NCBI GenBank assembly: GCA_024277475.1
Contig: JAJRVC010000411.1
Coordinates: 1-15,169, forward strand
Length of the DNA: 15,169 nt
From: Deltaproteobacteria bacterium
GTDB taxonomy: Bacteria > Desulfobacterota > Desulfobacteria > Desulfobacterales > JAFDCJ01
Direction: 5' to 3'
Shown here: one piece after another, positions 1-9,524 of the stretch
How positions within the stretch are numbered: position 1 is the first letter of the stretch
How the letters are laid out: every line of letters starts with the position of its first letter
Position numbers and translations under genes: made by a program
The notes under the pieces: model-generated
What the model saw: only the letters and a program-made list of their open reading frames with translations
Databases searched by the model: none
What the model was told of the DNA's origin: nothing

Positions 1-108
1 ATCCCCCTGGCCGCCTGCAAAAGAAAACAAATCGACCCCCACGGACGGATCTGGGACAACGTACTCGCCTGTACCGGCCAGCCTGAAGACATGGTGTCTT
101 TTTCCTGA
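1..108 (+). CDS. possible C-terminal fragment of an unknown protein, cut by the window edge
   Basis: Frame 1 of the plus strand is open from the first base to a TGA at 106-108. It gives 35 residues containing the natural-looking stretch DPHGRIWDNVLACTGQPED. If real, it is the end of a gene running toward the restriction-modification genes, so the two would be convergent. The opposite strand is also open over this short stretch, so openness alone proves little. I do not recognise the family. Stops appear in this frame just after the end, and an inverted repeat starts seven bases downstream. Confidence 0.3.
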   Translation: MPLAACKRKQIDPHGRIWDNVLACTGQPEDMVSFS

Positions 109-114
109 ATCCGT

Positions 115-218
115 GGGCGTTCGATAACGGTGCAGATGCAAGGCGGCAATGATGTTGATTATCCTGGTGTGATATCAAGAAGTTGCCAACGCAGCAGATG
201 TGCCGTTATCGGGCGCCC
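115..218. repeat. long imperfect inverted repeat
   Basis: CGATAACGG at 122-130 is perfectly mirrored by CCGTTATCG at 203-211. The pairing extends outward through two G-T type positions to GGGCG (115-119) against CGCCC (214-218). A second inner stem pairs GGCAA (144-148) with TTGCC (183-187), leaving an unpaired zone between the two stems. The right arm overlaps a GC-rich hairpin-prone stretch near 212-236. There is no T-tract, so a standard intrinsic terminator is unlikely. It could be a folded RNA, a mobile-element end or a recombination site. Confidence 0.5.
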
Positions 219-264
219 CGCAGGGCGGCGCGGTGCAGACCAGGAATACGTTTATTCTGAGATA

Positions 265-289
265 ATGCAATAAATTTCAAATATTGCAT
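265..289. repeat. short AT-rich inverted repeat downstream of the res gene
   Basis: ATGCAATA at 265-272 is mirrored by TATTGCAT at 282-289 around a 9-base loop. It lies about 75 bases beyond the res stop codon, where transcription of the minus-strand genes could end. The stem is AT-rich and no clear U-run follows on the minus strand, so I call it a repeat and not a terminator. The rest of 109-365 shows no gene that I can support. Confidence 0.4.
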
Positions 290-365
290 GGAATATCACC
301 TCAAGACGTCACGGATACAAGGTTTTTATTAATATCCATTTGGTGCGGGTCAGGGCAAAAAGCGG

Positions 366-3300
366 TCAACTTTCCCAGATTCTGCATAAACCTGTTGTCC
401 ATTTGCCCAGGGCGGTCTTCGTGAGTTCAACCTCGCGCAACACCGTTTCCTGATGAGCAACATATTGATTGCGGAAGTCATAAATCCGGTTGACGGTTAA
501 CAACAAATCAGACTTTGCCGATTCGGCAAAACGAGCGCGAACGGCCGCCAAAACCCCACCCTTATCACTTTTGGAAGTGCCGGCATATTCAAGGCAAAAT
601 CGTAATAAGCCGATTGGCATCAAGCCATTCTGATCCACAAGTGTTCGCTCCAGATTCCTGGTCTGATTTCGTAGATAGTTGGCTTTACTCGTAGTCAAAT
701 CTGACAAGTCGGGATGGAAAAAGTCATATTTCCTGCTGCAATCAGAGGGAGTATCATTCTGGAGCTTCCTTAACATCAACCCCTTTGCCGCTTCGTCGAT
801 TGGCCCCAATAGCGGCGTGAAAACCGGGGCAAACGACACATCGGGCCTGTTTTTCATGAATTGAAATAACGTTACCGCCTGCTCAATGGCTTTTTTGTAA
901 CGTGATGGCAATCCGTTAAACTGTTTTTCCGCTATAAACTCGAATATACTTTTTTTGACATCGGGTTGCGGTTCACCAAACGGTAAGCTGATCTGCGGAC
1001 TTAATGTCTCGTTCAGTATATTTTTCAACGCCGGGGCACAAGTCCGTAGGAGCGCTTTTAATTTGTTTTCTCTGAACTCTTCAAAAAATCTCTGGGGAAC
1101 ATAGAGATACGACCATTTCTTGCCCTCCTGCGAAGCGACCGCGCACCATGATACCGCCGCCCTGACTTTTAGAGGAACGTCACGATCTTCACGGCCTTTA
1201 GTTTCTATGAGGACATAATTCCTGGCATTAATCCGGGCGAAAAAGTCAGGCGTGTAGAGAGACAGACGTCCCTTTTGAGAGAGATAATCTATGCGCAGGG
1301 CCTGCGGGCCGCTGTTTTTGCAGAAGGCCTTCACATCCGGAGCATGATCCAGAAAATGGGCCATGGCAACTTCAAGTTCCCGGTTGCAGGGTACAAGGTT
1401 AAAAAGCGTATGTTCCGCGCTGACGGCAGGATTGTTTTCAGAGTGTGTTACCTGATAGGGCTTCCAGCCGCATACCAAGACTCCCTCTCCCCTGGGCCGT
1501 CTTTCTTCCTTAATGGTTGTCCTTGAGAGTATCAGCGGCACAAAGACGGCCCGGATATGCTCCCGCACATCACTGTCCGCCAGACGCGCCACCAGGCGAT
1601 CATCGAACAGGGTCACTTTTTCTTCAAAAAGGATTTCCGTGATAAAGGTTTCAAGCAACGGCGCCAGCACCTTATGGGTGCCGCGAAGTCCGGTAATGTG
1701 CTCCAGCTCTTCCTTGTAATAGGATATCGCCCCGATGCCGCTTTCCAGCAACGGGAGCCTTATTTTCATTTTTTCCACGACCTCGTTGGTCAACAGATGA
1801 CGGCCTTCATATTCAATTTCTTCCGACCGGCTGTCACCAAGGGGCAATGGATCAAATAAAGCAGCCTGGTTGCGGATGTCGTCAAGAGACAGGCTTCCGA
1901 TGGTCGCGGTCCTGCTGAAGCCCCCTGATATCCCGGGCAGCGCTATATCCAGCTTGGAAACATCCTTATGTTCATGATCCGGAAAAATCGTCACCGTGCT
2001 TTTCGGCACCTTATCAACATCGACAACCTCAACGGACAATCCTTCCTGGTAGAGTTCATTCTGGTAAAGGCTCACAAAAGCGCCGTGTTCGACCACGGTC
2101 ATCAACTCGGCAGCGCCGCCGGGCGGAGTCATCCGCCGCAAGCCCCGGCCCAGGGTCTGTTCGGGCAGAATATTTGCCTTGGAGGTGTATGCCCGGAGCG
2201 GCACAATCGTGGTCACATTGCGGACATCCCAGCCTTCCCTGAGCATCAAAACCGAAACAATACATTGGTATGGACTGCGGCCCGAATCCAGATCACGGGA
2301 CAATTCGCGCAAGGCCTTAAGGTCATCGTCGCTGATTTCCTTTTCGCTTTCCACAAAGACCGGGTATCCCTTCTTTTTCCCTCCGATCCATTTGACCTTG
2401 CCTTTCAGATTTGTATGCAGATTAATGGTCCGGCCGTTCAATTCCTGGAAAACAGGGTCGCCATTCAACCGTCTTGTGATCTGGTCGGCAGCCTCGGTGT
2501 CTTCGGTCATCACGAAAAGCAGGGGCTTCTTGCCGCTTTTCTCCCACTCTTCTTTTGAGCGCAGCCATCGTTGATAACCGATCAGCAGATGTTGTTCAAA
2601 CCGTTCCGATGCGTCGCTGCTGGCCCGTTCGGTAAGCCCTTCACCCTTGCCGATAATGGGGATCTTAACAATTGCGGCATCCACGGCCTCGCCAAGCGGC
2701 GAATCACAGACAACATGCTGGAAGATTCGGCCCTTGTTGTCCTTGGGCGTGGCGGTAAAATCAAGTTGCATGGCCAGGCCGCCGCCGGTCTTCTCATATA
2801 TTTCACTATGCAGAAAGGCAATGGCCTCGTTCCAGGCCGAGCCCGGGTCCCACAGGTGATGGGCCTCGTCGTTCAACACCATGATCCGGTCGTGACCGGT
2901 TATCCGCTTCCGTAATTCCTTGCCCGTGTTCAGGGCTCTTGTCCTGGAAACAGCAGGACCCATCCAGTCATAGGTCTCGGCATCTTTCTTTTTCCGGCGT
3001 TTGCCAAAGTCGTAAAGGCGGTGGATATTGGTGAGATACAAAGTGCCGCCCATGGCCGCGCCGCTTGACTCATCTTGCAGCACGACCGACAGGTTCCAGT
3101 CGCCCCGCCAGGCCACCGGAATCAACGGGTCCTTGTCAAAGATCAGGCCGTTGCCGAAATCCATTTTCAGCCGCTCGAACACCGTGAGGTTCGGAGCAAT
3201 TACCACAAAATGTCTGGCCATGGGCGAATCGCTCTCCCGCAGGGCATGGAAATAACTCCACACTATCGCCAGGCTCATCACCTTGGTTTTGCCGGCCCCG

Positions 3301-3764
3301 GTTGCCAGCTTGCAGGCATACCTGGCCCAGCGGTCATCCTCGGGGTTGACGCCCAGGGCAGCGGTCTCCCGGTCAGCACCGCCGAATTCCGAGATGATCC
3401 CGGAAAGGGCGCGGATACCCCGGACCTCGTATAGGTAAATTAATGATTCAATCGCCTCGCGCTGGCAGAAGTAATATTGAAAGGGGAATTTCTCCCCGGT
3501 TGGAGACTCCAGGACATGATCCCGCTCGAACCAGTGGTACAGAAGTTCACGGGTGGTGTCCGAGGCCCCGGCATAGTCGGCCTCCCGCCACTGCTTGACA
3601 AAAGAGCGCAGGTTATTGGCAATGGTGATAGGCGACGGACGCCGTCCCTTGGCCACCTTTGCCGGTTCACCCTGCGTTTCAGAACGAATCCGGTGAAAAT
3701 TCGGCTCCTCAAAGGGTTTGTACAAAGACTCAACCGCACTCAGGTTGACAATCGGGCTGCTCAT
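366..3764 (-). CDS. res: Type III restriction enzyme Res subunit (DEAH helicase plus nuclease), with a HEPN-like tail
   Basis: This is the ATP-dependent restriction subunit that, with Mod, would cleave DNA lacking the host methylation. Visible helicase motifs are the Walker A ATGAGKT at 154-160, DEAH at 299-302, FTATP at 336-340 and the arginine-finger motif LGRGLRRM near 540. A PD-(D/E)xK nuclease follows as TPDFF near 839 and ETKG near 853. At 1132 residues it is somewhat longer than typical Res proteins. The extra C-terminus ends with [11 protein letters not shown], in which R1098, N1099 and H1104 fit the R-N-x4-H pattern of HEPN domains. The start is well supported: GGAGG lies seven bases upstream inside the end of mod, and the ATG overlaps the mod TGA as ATGA, implying translational coupling. 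All helicase and nuclease motifs are intact. Function is known at family level; the HEPN reading is inference. Confidence 0.93.
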   Translation of the reverse strand: MSSPIVNLSAVESLYKPFEEPNFHRIRSETQGEPAKVAKGRRPSPITIANNLRSFVKQWREADYAGASDTTRELLYHWFERDHVLESPTGEKFPFQYYFCQREAIESLIYLYEVRGIRALSGIISEFGGADRETAALGVNPEDDRWARYACKLATGAGKTKVMSLAIVWSYFHALRESDSPMARHFVVIAPNLTVFERLKMDFGNGLIFDKDPLIPVAWRGDWNLSVVLQDESSGAAMGGTLYLTNIHRLYDFGKRRKKKDAETYDWMGPAVSRTRALNTGKELRKRITGHDRIMVLNDEAHHLWDPGSAWNEAIAFLHSEIYEKTGGGLAMQLDFTATPKDNKGRIFQHVVCDSPLGEAVDAAIVKIPIIGKGEGLTERASSDASERFEQHLLIGYQRWLRSKEEWEKSGKKPLLFVMTEDTEAADQITRRLNGDPVFQELNGRTINLHTNLKGKVKWIGGKKKGYPVFVESEKEISDDDLKALRELSRDLDSGRSPYQCIVSVLMLREGWDVRNVTTIVPLRAYTSKANILPEQTLGRGLRRMTPPGGAAELMTVVEHGAFVSLYQNELYQEGLSVEVVDVDKVPKSTVTIFPDHEHKDVSKLDIALPGISGGFSRTATIGSLSLDDIRNQAALFDPLPLGDSRSEEIEYEGRHLLTNEVVEKMKIRLPLLESGIGAISYYKEELEHITGLRGTHKVLAPLLETFITEILFEEKVTLFDDRLVARLADSDVREHIRAVFVPLILSRTTIKEERRPRGEGVLVCGWKPYQVTHSENNPAVSAEHTLFNLVPCNRELEVAMAHFLDHAPDVKAFCKNSGPQALRIDYLSQKGRLSLYTPDFFARINARNYVLIETKGREDRDVPLKVRAAVSWCAVASQEGKKWSYLYVPQRFFEEFRENKLKALLRTCAPALKNILNETLSPQISLPFGEPQPDVKKSIFEFIAEKQFNGLPSRYKKAIEQAVTLFQFMKNRPDVSFAPVFTPLLGPIDEAAKGLMLRKLQNDTPSDCSRKYDFFHPDLSDLTTSKANYLRNQTRNLERTLVDQNGLMPIGLLRFCLEYAGTSKSDKGGVLAAVRARFAESAKSDLLLTVNRIYDFRNQYVAHQETVLREVELTKTALGKWTTGLCRIWES

Positions 3765-5803
3765 ATATCAACCTCCACGGTGATGCTGGTGTCGCAGCCG
3801 AACACGTCGATCACTTTCACACAGGCGGTATACTTGCCTGTTTCGGGATATTTGTCATATTCGAAATCGCTCACCGTTTTCAGACTCCGATCTTTCCGGG
3901 TTCGGTAATCCTGCCAGTGATGCTCAAAGGGCTTACCGTCGCGCCAGTCAAAATCGATGGCCCAGAAATCGATGAAGTCAAAACCGCTTTTAATAGCCCG
4001 CTCTTTCAAGACCTCCAGTTCCTTGCCCGGCACCTCGGCCAGGCTGGGCAGGAACCTGGTGAGCTTGATATCCACGGTCCGTTTGCCGCCTTTTTTGCGA
4101 AAAACAGGTTCGGCCTCCAGAACCGCCACCTCCAGAAAGGGCGGCGGATTGGTGCGGTTTTTCTCCATGATCTCGCGGGGAATGGGGATCAACTTGATCT
4201 TAACGCCCTCGGCCGCCTCCAGCTCATGGCAGATAAGCCGCAGGTCCATCTCGAATTCCCAGGCCAGGCAGTGCAGTTCTTTTGCTCCCGCCTCATGCGC
4301 CGCCTTGACCACGGCCCGCACTTCATCGCGGGTAAATATGCTGTCAATGCCGTCCACATGCACAAAGGCCTGGCCTTTCCGGCCATGCAATAAACCGGTG
4401 GTATTGGGCAGAGGCTCGGCCCGGTAAAATTCCAGCACCACCCGGCGGTGCTCCTCGTCCGCGCCTTTCAACCGGTCCTGCTGCCACCACTGCCGTTCAT
4501 ACCGGCCAAGATTGTAAACGTCAAAGGAACGATAGGGCTTGTTTCCCGCATACAATTCTCTCTGGATACCGATCAACCGCTTCCTGCTGGTATGGATGGC
4601 GAATCTGCCCAAGTCGGTCATGATCCACCGACGTCCCAGTTTTTCCGCCACCGCACCTGTTGTGCCGGAACCGCAGAAGAAATCGGCGACAAGGTCGCCT
4701 TCATTGGATGAGGCATTTATTATACGTTCGAGGAGAGTTTCAGGTTTTTGGGTGTCATACCCAAGACGTTCGATGGATTGAGAATTGATAGGGTTAATAT
4801 CAGACCAGATTGTATGTACAGCTGAACCTTTTAGCTCATCAAGGTAGCGCTTTACCGCAGGCATGCCCGTTGTAGTAAAAACAATTGCACCTCTTTCCAT
4901 AAGTTCATCAATATTTTTTTGATTCCATCGCCACATAGCCCCCGCTGGTGGTGTCAATGTCCTGTCGCCAAATCGCATAGGGGTTCCTGTTTTTCCGTGA
5001 CCTGGTGCTGTAGCATTATCCAAACGGTATATACGGCCATCTGGGGCTCTTCCGGTAAAATGACTTTTAATATATGACTCTTTGAATTGAGTAAACGGTT
5101 TATTGAATTTCGCATTAAAGGTCTTCCGGTAATAAAGGATGTACTCATGGACCGTTCCGTAACGATTAGCGTCGGCGTGGAAATTAAAACGCTTCCATAC
5201 AATGTCATTTAAATAATTATCCGCCCCAAATATTTCGTCTAACATTGGGCGTATAAATGCAGCGATTTGAGGGCCAAGGTGTACATAAATACTCCCCGTT
5301 TCGGCTAATAACTCTCGCATAAATACTAAACGTTCATAAATCATATGGAGATAAGAGTCCGTCCCTTTCCCCCACATATCCCGATAAGCGACCATCTCTA
5401 AAGCTGACTGGTCTTTGCCAACTGTTTCCTTCTTCTCGCCAATCGGCACAGCCATCGTAAAATCCGCCCCAACATCAAACGGGGGATCGATGTAAATGAG
5501 ATCAATCTTGCCTTTGAACTCCTTGAGCAGGCTGGCCATGACCAGCTTGTTATCACCCCAGATGAGCATGTTGCGGGAATCGTCGTAATGGGCCTTCTGC
5601 GGGTCAAAAAGGGACTGCTGCACAGCGGCCCGGGAGGCGGGCTCGTCAATGGTCTCGATCTTCTGCAACGGCATGGCGCACCCGGCAATATCCACCGTCC
5701 GCCGGTTTCCGTACTCATCGTACTTCCCTTCCCAGATCAACTCCGTCTTCATCTGCGAAAACGGATGCGGATTATCCAGCCCCCACCGTATTTTGTCTGA
5801 CAT
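3761..5803 (-). CDS. mod: Type III restriction-modification system DNA methyltransferase (Mod)
   Basis: This S-adenosylmethionine-dependent methyltransferase should both recognise the target sequence and methylate it, most likely at adenine N6, forming a complex with the Res product. The catalytic motif is DPPF at 106-109, a variant of DPPY. The AdoMet-binding motif FFCGSGTTG follows at 375-383, preceded by TQKPE at 351-355. This beta-class order is usual for Type III Mod proteins, and 680 residues is a normal length. The ATG at 5803 has GGAG eight bases upstream. The middle of the gene, roughly 4700-5460, is visibly AT-richer than both flanks and corresponds to the segment between the two catalytic motifs where target recognition normally lies. 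It starts 46 bases after the glycosyltransferase gene on the same strand, so it may be co-transcribed with the upstream operon or have its own promoter there. Confidence 0.95.
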   Translation of the reverse strand: MSDKIRWGLDNPHPFSQMKTELIWEGKYDEYGNRRTVDIAGCAMPLQKIETIDEPASRAAVQQSLFDPQKAHYDDSRNMLIWGDNKLVMASLLKEFKGKIDLIYIDPPFDVGADFTMAVPIGEKKETVGKDQSALEMVAYRDMWGKGTDSYLHMIYERLVFMRELLAETGSIYVHLGPQIAAFIRPMLDEIFGADNYLNDIVWKRFNFHADANRYGTVHEYILYYRKTFNAKFNKPFTQFKESYIKSHFTGRAPDGRIYRLDNATAPGHGKTGTPMRFGDRTLTPPAGAMWRWNQKNIDELMERGAIVFTTTGMPAVKRYLDELKGSAVHTIWSDINPINSQSIERLGYDTQKPETLLERIINASSNEGDLVADFFCGSGTTGAVAEKLGRRWIMTDLGRFAIHTSRKRLIGIQRELYAGNKPYRSFDVYNLGRYERQWWQQDRLKGADEEHRRVVLEFYRAEPLPNTTGLLHGRKGQAFVHVDGIDSIFTRDEVRAVVKAAHEAGAKELHCLAWEFEMDLRLICHELEAAEGVKIKLIPIPREIMEKNRTNPPPFLEVAVLEAEPVFRKKGGKRTVDIKLTRFLPSLAEVPGKELEVLKERAIKSGFDFIDFWAIDFDWRDGKPFEHHWQDYRTRKDRSLKTVSDFEYDKYPETGKYTACVKVIDVFGCDTSITVEVDI

Positions 5804-5849
5804 TAATTTACTCCGATACTATTTTCAAAAATGTGTATTCTCATTTTTC

Positions 5850-6980
5850 TTAACCGAACGAATCAAGCAGCGCTCGTTCAAAGGAAGTTATATAACGGTT
5901 GAAATCAGGGGAGCTGTTCCAGGACATGTCGCTATTATGTTGAGAAAAATACTTGGCAAGATTCTTTGCGGCTCTCTTGGGATTATCAACCGGCAAAGAG
6001 AGTATCTCTGTTTTTGCGGAACTTAGATCTATTCCATGTTTTTGATAACCGGCGAGTATGTCAGGCGTATCACTAATGACCACAGTGCCGCACGCTAACG
6101 ACTCAAGCGCTAAATTTGAAAACATCGGGAAAGGCAAATTATTCTCAAAATGAAACAACCCGTTAATGGAATTCAACAAGTCCGGCATCTCCCATGGCGG
6201 AACAAAAGACCGCCAAACAACTCGATTGTCCAACATTTCAGAGACATATTTTTTAAAGTCTTCATACCCGACACCTTGCGTTACAATTGTGAAAATAAAT
6301 TCATTTCCAAGATGGGTCCAGATATCTATGATTTGCCGCCAACCTTTGTCCTGCCAGTAAAAATTTGCTTTGCCTATCACGGCAAGGGTAAAATATTTAC
6401 CAGGAGGGCGTTGTTTGATATTAAAAGTCGCAGGGTCGGGCACATAAGGTGGCAATACTTTTATTCTGGATGAATAACGTTCAATATGTGATCGTCCGTC
6501 TTCATCAGTGATTATAAGCTTGGCGGCTGCGAGGGTTTTAGGAAGAAGAGTGGACCAGATATTGTTGAGAAGAAATTTATGGATATCGGAACCGCCGTGG
6601 CATAACACAAAGGGAATGCCTGTTATCCGGCTCACCTGGAAAGCCACAATTCCATAAGGCACTAAATAGCCGGCAACAATAAGCTCCGGTTTCTCTATGT
6701 CAACAATCTCAAGGGCTTTATCTACCAGTGAGATGGATCTGTGATTATCTTGCGGGATGTGCCAGGGTACGGATTGATCCGCCCTGTGGACAAATACTCC
6801 GGGAATCTCGGGTGGTCGATCCGCCTCGGCTATTGAATAGTCTGGGTCTGCATTTACCCGGTCAGTGATTATGTGGACAGCATGACCTGAATCGGCCAGG
6901 GCGTTGGCGAGCCAATACGTTTTTGACGCAATGCCTCCTTCCAGCGGCGGGTATTTGCTTATATAGACTATGTCGGCCAT
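5850..6980 (-). CDS. GT-B family glycosyltransferase (GT4-like)
   Basis: The 376-residue protein starts MADIVYISKYPP and carries the typical N-terminal loop EGGIASKTYWLANAL (about residues 14-28). This is followed by alternating strands and helices. The C-terminal nucleotide-sugar-binding half has an acidic motif around NLALESLACGTVVISD (near 290-305), matching the E-x7-E region of GT4 enzymes. It should transfer a sugar from a nucleotide-sugar donor; donor and acceptor cannot be read from sequence. I chose ATG 6980 over the in-frame GTG 7031 because homology-like sequence begins at this Met; the upstream residues lie within the asnB reading frame. The gene overlaps the asnB end by 13 bases. 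Its place at the end of a peptide-modification operon suggests glycosylation of the product, but a cell-surface role is also possible. Confidence 0.85.
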   Translation of the reverse strand: MADIVYISKYPPLEGGIASKTYWLANALADSGHAVHIITDRVNADPDYSIAEADRPPEIPGVFVHRADQSVPWHIPQDNHRSISLVDKALEIVDIEKPELIVAGYLVPYGIVAFQVSRITGIPFVLCHGGSDIHKFLLNNIWSTLLPKTLAAAKLIITDEDGRSHIERYSSRIKVLPPYVPDPATFNIKQRPPGKYFTLAVIGKANFYWQDKGWRQIIDIWTHLGNEFIFTIVTQGVGYEDFKKYVSEMLDNRVVWRSFVPPWEMPDLLNSINGLFHFENNLPFPMFSNLALESLACGTVVISDTPDILAGYQKHGIDLSSAKTEILSLPVDNPKRAAKNLAKYFSQHNSDMSWNSSPDFNRYITSFERALLDSFG

Positions 6981-8710
6981 ACACGGGCCAGATAGGAATT
7001 GTGCGGCGGCTCTTCCGAGTGGTGGTCCCACCCCTTAAAAAAGATATGCTCGAAAAGATCGAACAGCAGCAAATTCATCTTCGATCCAAGGATGCCCCCG
7101 TAAGGATGCCCGGCAAGGTCTTCGGCAGTGACCGCCCTGTCAACAGCCTCGTTAATTTCTTTGTCAAGGTTTGAAAGAGCTGAAGGCATGCCCATTTTTT
7201 GCCGGGTCAGAATCGTTTCCAGGCCGAGTTCCTGAAAATCCTGCCGAAAGGCGTCCCGAAGGATTTTTTTAGTAGTCTGTTTATCAGGCACCTTGTACTC
7301 AATGGGAAGATCCATCGCCCACCGGGACAGGTTGTCGTCAAGGTAAAACGGCCTGATCTCCATACCGAATGCGCCCGCTGAACGGTCCACGCTCTGGAGA
7401 TGGTAATTGGCAAGTCCGCCCCGGAGCAGGAAGTCAAACAGATTTTTTCGGTACACAGCCTCGTCTTCCGGCTCTGGAAACAGATCATCCACGATTGAGG
7501 AAAGAGCGGGATCAGTCTGTATTGCTGCAAAATTATTCCGTATCCGGTCGGAAAATCCGAGGGGATGGGTGTAAATCCAATAATAGCCGCCGAACAATTC
7601 GTCTGCCCCCTCGCCGGAGAAGGCTACACGCACATGTTGAGAAATGAACTGTGACAAGATATGAAATGCGAGCCCTCCTTGGATATGAAAAACCCCGCCG
7701 GCCATGAGCCCCTCGTAATGAGCCATGTAGTCCGGCAGCAAGCGCCAGTAGTCCTTGCTCGTAACCCTGAATTCATGGTGATCGGTCTTGAGTGCCCCGG
7801 CCACCTGCCTTGCCGCAAGGAGATCCGGGGTGTCATCGCTGTCCGCCAAGGTAAAAGTCTGAAGACTTTTTCCGTTACGCATGCTGGCCGCTAAGGCAAT
7901 GGTCGAGGAATCGACCCCTCCGGACAGGAAAATACCCTTGTCCATGTCACCATGGCCGAACATTGAGTCAACCGCTTTGAGGATCATCCGCCGGGTCGTC
8001 CGGACCGATTCCCGATAGTCCGGCTCCGGCTGGCCATTCATATAGCGTGCTTTGGGAATTTTTCCAAAGGAGTAGAAATATTCCCGACCGGACCCGTCAA
8101 TAGTAAGCACATGTCCCGGCAGCACTTGACGAATATTTTCGAAAAAAGACCGGTCCGGGGAAACGACATATCCGAACACCCTGGTTTCCCGGAGGGAGTT
8201 AAGATCGAGAACAGGGGACACGTCGGGGTGGGCAAGAATTCCCTTGATCTCCGAGCTGACCAGGATTCGATGCCCAAGGCGGGTGAAATAAATGGGTTTG
8301 ATGCCGAATCGGTCTCGGGCCAACACGAGCTTGGAACCGTCCAGGATGGCAATGGCGAACATGCCCTGCAATTTTTCGGCAAAGGCCTTGCCATAAAGAT
8401 CATAAAGACGGGCTATGAGTTCGGCCTCCAGATCGGTACGGGCGAACATGCCGGTTTTGTTCAACTCGTTCCACAGCTCGGTAAAATTGTAAATCTCCCC
8501 GTTTAACAAAACCGTTCTGCCGGATAGGGGATCATGATAGATCATCGGCGCCTCGGGATCGCCGAAGATGGTCAGCCGGCAGGCGGCAACGCCGTGTCTT
8601 TCATTATGCCATACTTCCAGGCTGTCCGGTCCACGATGCCGGACCGCTTCCGCCATGGCCCGGAGTATTGCCGGTTTGGCCTCGTTATACGTAAGCGCTA
8701 TCGTACACAT
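6968..8710 (-). CDS. asparagine synthase-like glutamine-dependent amidotransferase
   Basis: The 580-residue protein has both halves of class B asparagine synthetases. The N-terminal Ntn-hydrolase domain has the nucleophile Cys2 (MCTIAL, where MCGIAG is usual), RHRGPDS at 24-30 and LNGEIYN at 69-75. The synthetase domain has ARDRFGIKPIY at 131-141, the ATP-binding PP-loop SGGVDSS at 263-269 and GEGADELFGGY at 366-376. The family activates a carboxylate as its adenylate and transfers ammonia from glutamine. Relatives in lasso-peptide clusters form a macrolactam and others amidate natural products or surface sugars. The gene overlaps its upstream neighbour by 13 bases and its downstream neighbour by 13 bases. 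With PqqD and a peptide gene upstream, a tailoring role is more likely than housekeeping asparagine synthesis. No obvious Shine-Dalgarno precedes the ATG, so translational coupling is probable. Confidence 0.88.
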   Translation of the reverse strand: MCTIALTYNEAKPAILRAMAEAVRHRGPDSLEVWHNERHGVAACRLTIFGDPEAPMIYHDPLSGRTVLLNGEIYNFTELWNELNKTGMFARTDLEAELIARLYDLYGKAFAEKLQGMFAIAILDGSKLVLARDRFGIKPIYFTRLGHRILVSSEIKGILAHPDVSPVLDLNSLRETRVFGYVVSPDRSFFENIRQVLPGHVLTIDGSGREYFYSFGKIPKARYMNGQPEPDYRESVRTTRRMILKAVDSMFGHGDMDKGIFLSGGVDSSTIALAASMRNGKSLQTFTLADSDDTPDLLAARQVAGALKTDHHEFRVTSKDYWRLLPDYMAHYEGLMAGGVFHIQGGLAFHILSQFISQHVRVAFSGEGADELFGGYYWIYTHPLGFSDRIRNNFAAIQTDPALSSIVDDLFPEPEDEAVYRKNLFDFLLRGGLANYHLQSVDRSAGAFGMEIRPFYLDDNLSRWAMDLPIEYKVPDKQTTKKILRDAFRQDFQELGLETILTRQKMGMPSALSNLDKEINEAVDRAVTAEDLAGHPYGGILGSKMNLLLFDLFEHIFFKGWDHHSEEPPHNSYLARVWPT

Positions 8711-9522
8711 GATTGTTCGTTTGCAGCCAATGCCTTCATTGCACTTACCGCGCCGATAAGGGCCAGCGAAGTCCCATCGTCAAGGTAGTGATACGGCCAA
8801 TATCCGGACGGAAGCTGTGTTTTCTGCAGCCAGTCCAAGGCCCTTTCCAGAACGGACCGTTCCACCAGATTTCCCCATCGCGACAATCCCCAGAGCACCA
8901 CACCGGTGGACCAGGGATCGCTGCCCATGGGGTGGTCCTTCCAGGGAGCAAAACCACTGTCGTCATTCTGGTCTTTCGCAAGATAGGTTATTGTCCTATC
9001 GATTAATTCATCATCCCGGTCTAAAGGCATTGTCAATAGATAAAAGCCTGCTTTATACGACAACTGCACAGGACCACCGAAATCATATGCCCATTCAGTT
9101 TTCAACCAATTAAGATTTTCACTCGTAAAGACTGCCGGAACCAAGGATGAGATAAGTGCGGTGATTGGAATCCGTGCCTGATCGCGAGGGTGTCGGCCCC
9201 AGCCGCCCGTGGGCAAGCGGACATTATTTAGCCACTTTGTGGCCGCCTGCACCGCAGGATCTTCTTGCCCCCGCACTTGACTTATGCAACCGACAACCCA
9301 CGCCGTCTCTTCTGGATCTGACCAACCGCCATCCGGCCGTTGTTTTTGGACAAAAAAATCGATTGCCTGCTGAATTAAGACATCCGAACCAGTAATTCCG
9401 GAAAGTAAGAGCGCATGCGCAGCCCTGGCAATACGGGCTGTTTCCAGAGATCGGGATAACGCGTCATTAACAAAGGCTACGAGTCTGCCGGTTGCGGTTG
9501 CAATATAGTTATTCTCAGGCAT
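8698..9522 (-). CDS. alpha/alpha-toroid protein with prenyltransferase/squalene-cyclase repeats
   Basis: Several Gly-Trp/aromatic repeats of the QW type are visible: RPDGGWSD at 62-69, LPTGGWGR at 103-110, DDSGFAPW at 187-194 and LPSGYWPYHYLDDGTSLAL at 237-255. They are spaced as in the helical barrels of terpene cyclases and protein prenyltransferase beta subunits. The 274 residues are too short for a full squalene-hopene cyclase. The DxDD cyclase motif is absent (only LDDG is seen), and no clear prenyltransferase zinc triad stands out. Function therefore cannot be assigned beyond the fold. It could bind a hydrophobic substrate or the peptide, or be a divergent cyclase or prenyltransferase. 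The start ATG lies two bases after the stop of the metallo-beta-lactamase-fold gene, and its end overlaps asnB by 13 bases, so it is part of the same operon. Confidence 0.8.
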   Translation of the reverse strand: MPENNYIATATGRLVAFVNDALSRSLETARIARAAHALLLSGITGSDVLIQQAIDFFVQKQRPDGGWSDPEETAWVVGCISQVRGQEDPAVQAATKWLNNVRLPTGGWGRHPRDQARIPITALISSLVPAVFTSENLNWLKTEWAYDFGGPVQLSYKAGFYLLTMPLDRDDELIDRTITYLAKDQNDDSGFAPWKDHPMGSDPWSTGVVLWGLSRWGNLVERSVLERALDWLQKTQLPSGYWPYHYLDDGTSLALIGAVSAMKALAANEQSCVR

Positions 9523-9524
9523 TT

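Noticed and set aside
115..218. Integron attC site
   Set aside because: Size and position fit, but the conserved RYYYAAC and GTTRRRY boxes are absent and no integrase is visible.
1968..2558. 196-codon open frame on the plus strand
   Set aside because: It is antisense to the helicase part of res, and its sequence is low-information and without motifs.
6981..7031. Upstream GTG start for the glycosyltransferase
   Set aside because: The extra 17 residues are encoded within asnB in another frame and do not look like part of a GT-B fold; ATG 6980 is directly followed by the family's first strand.
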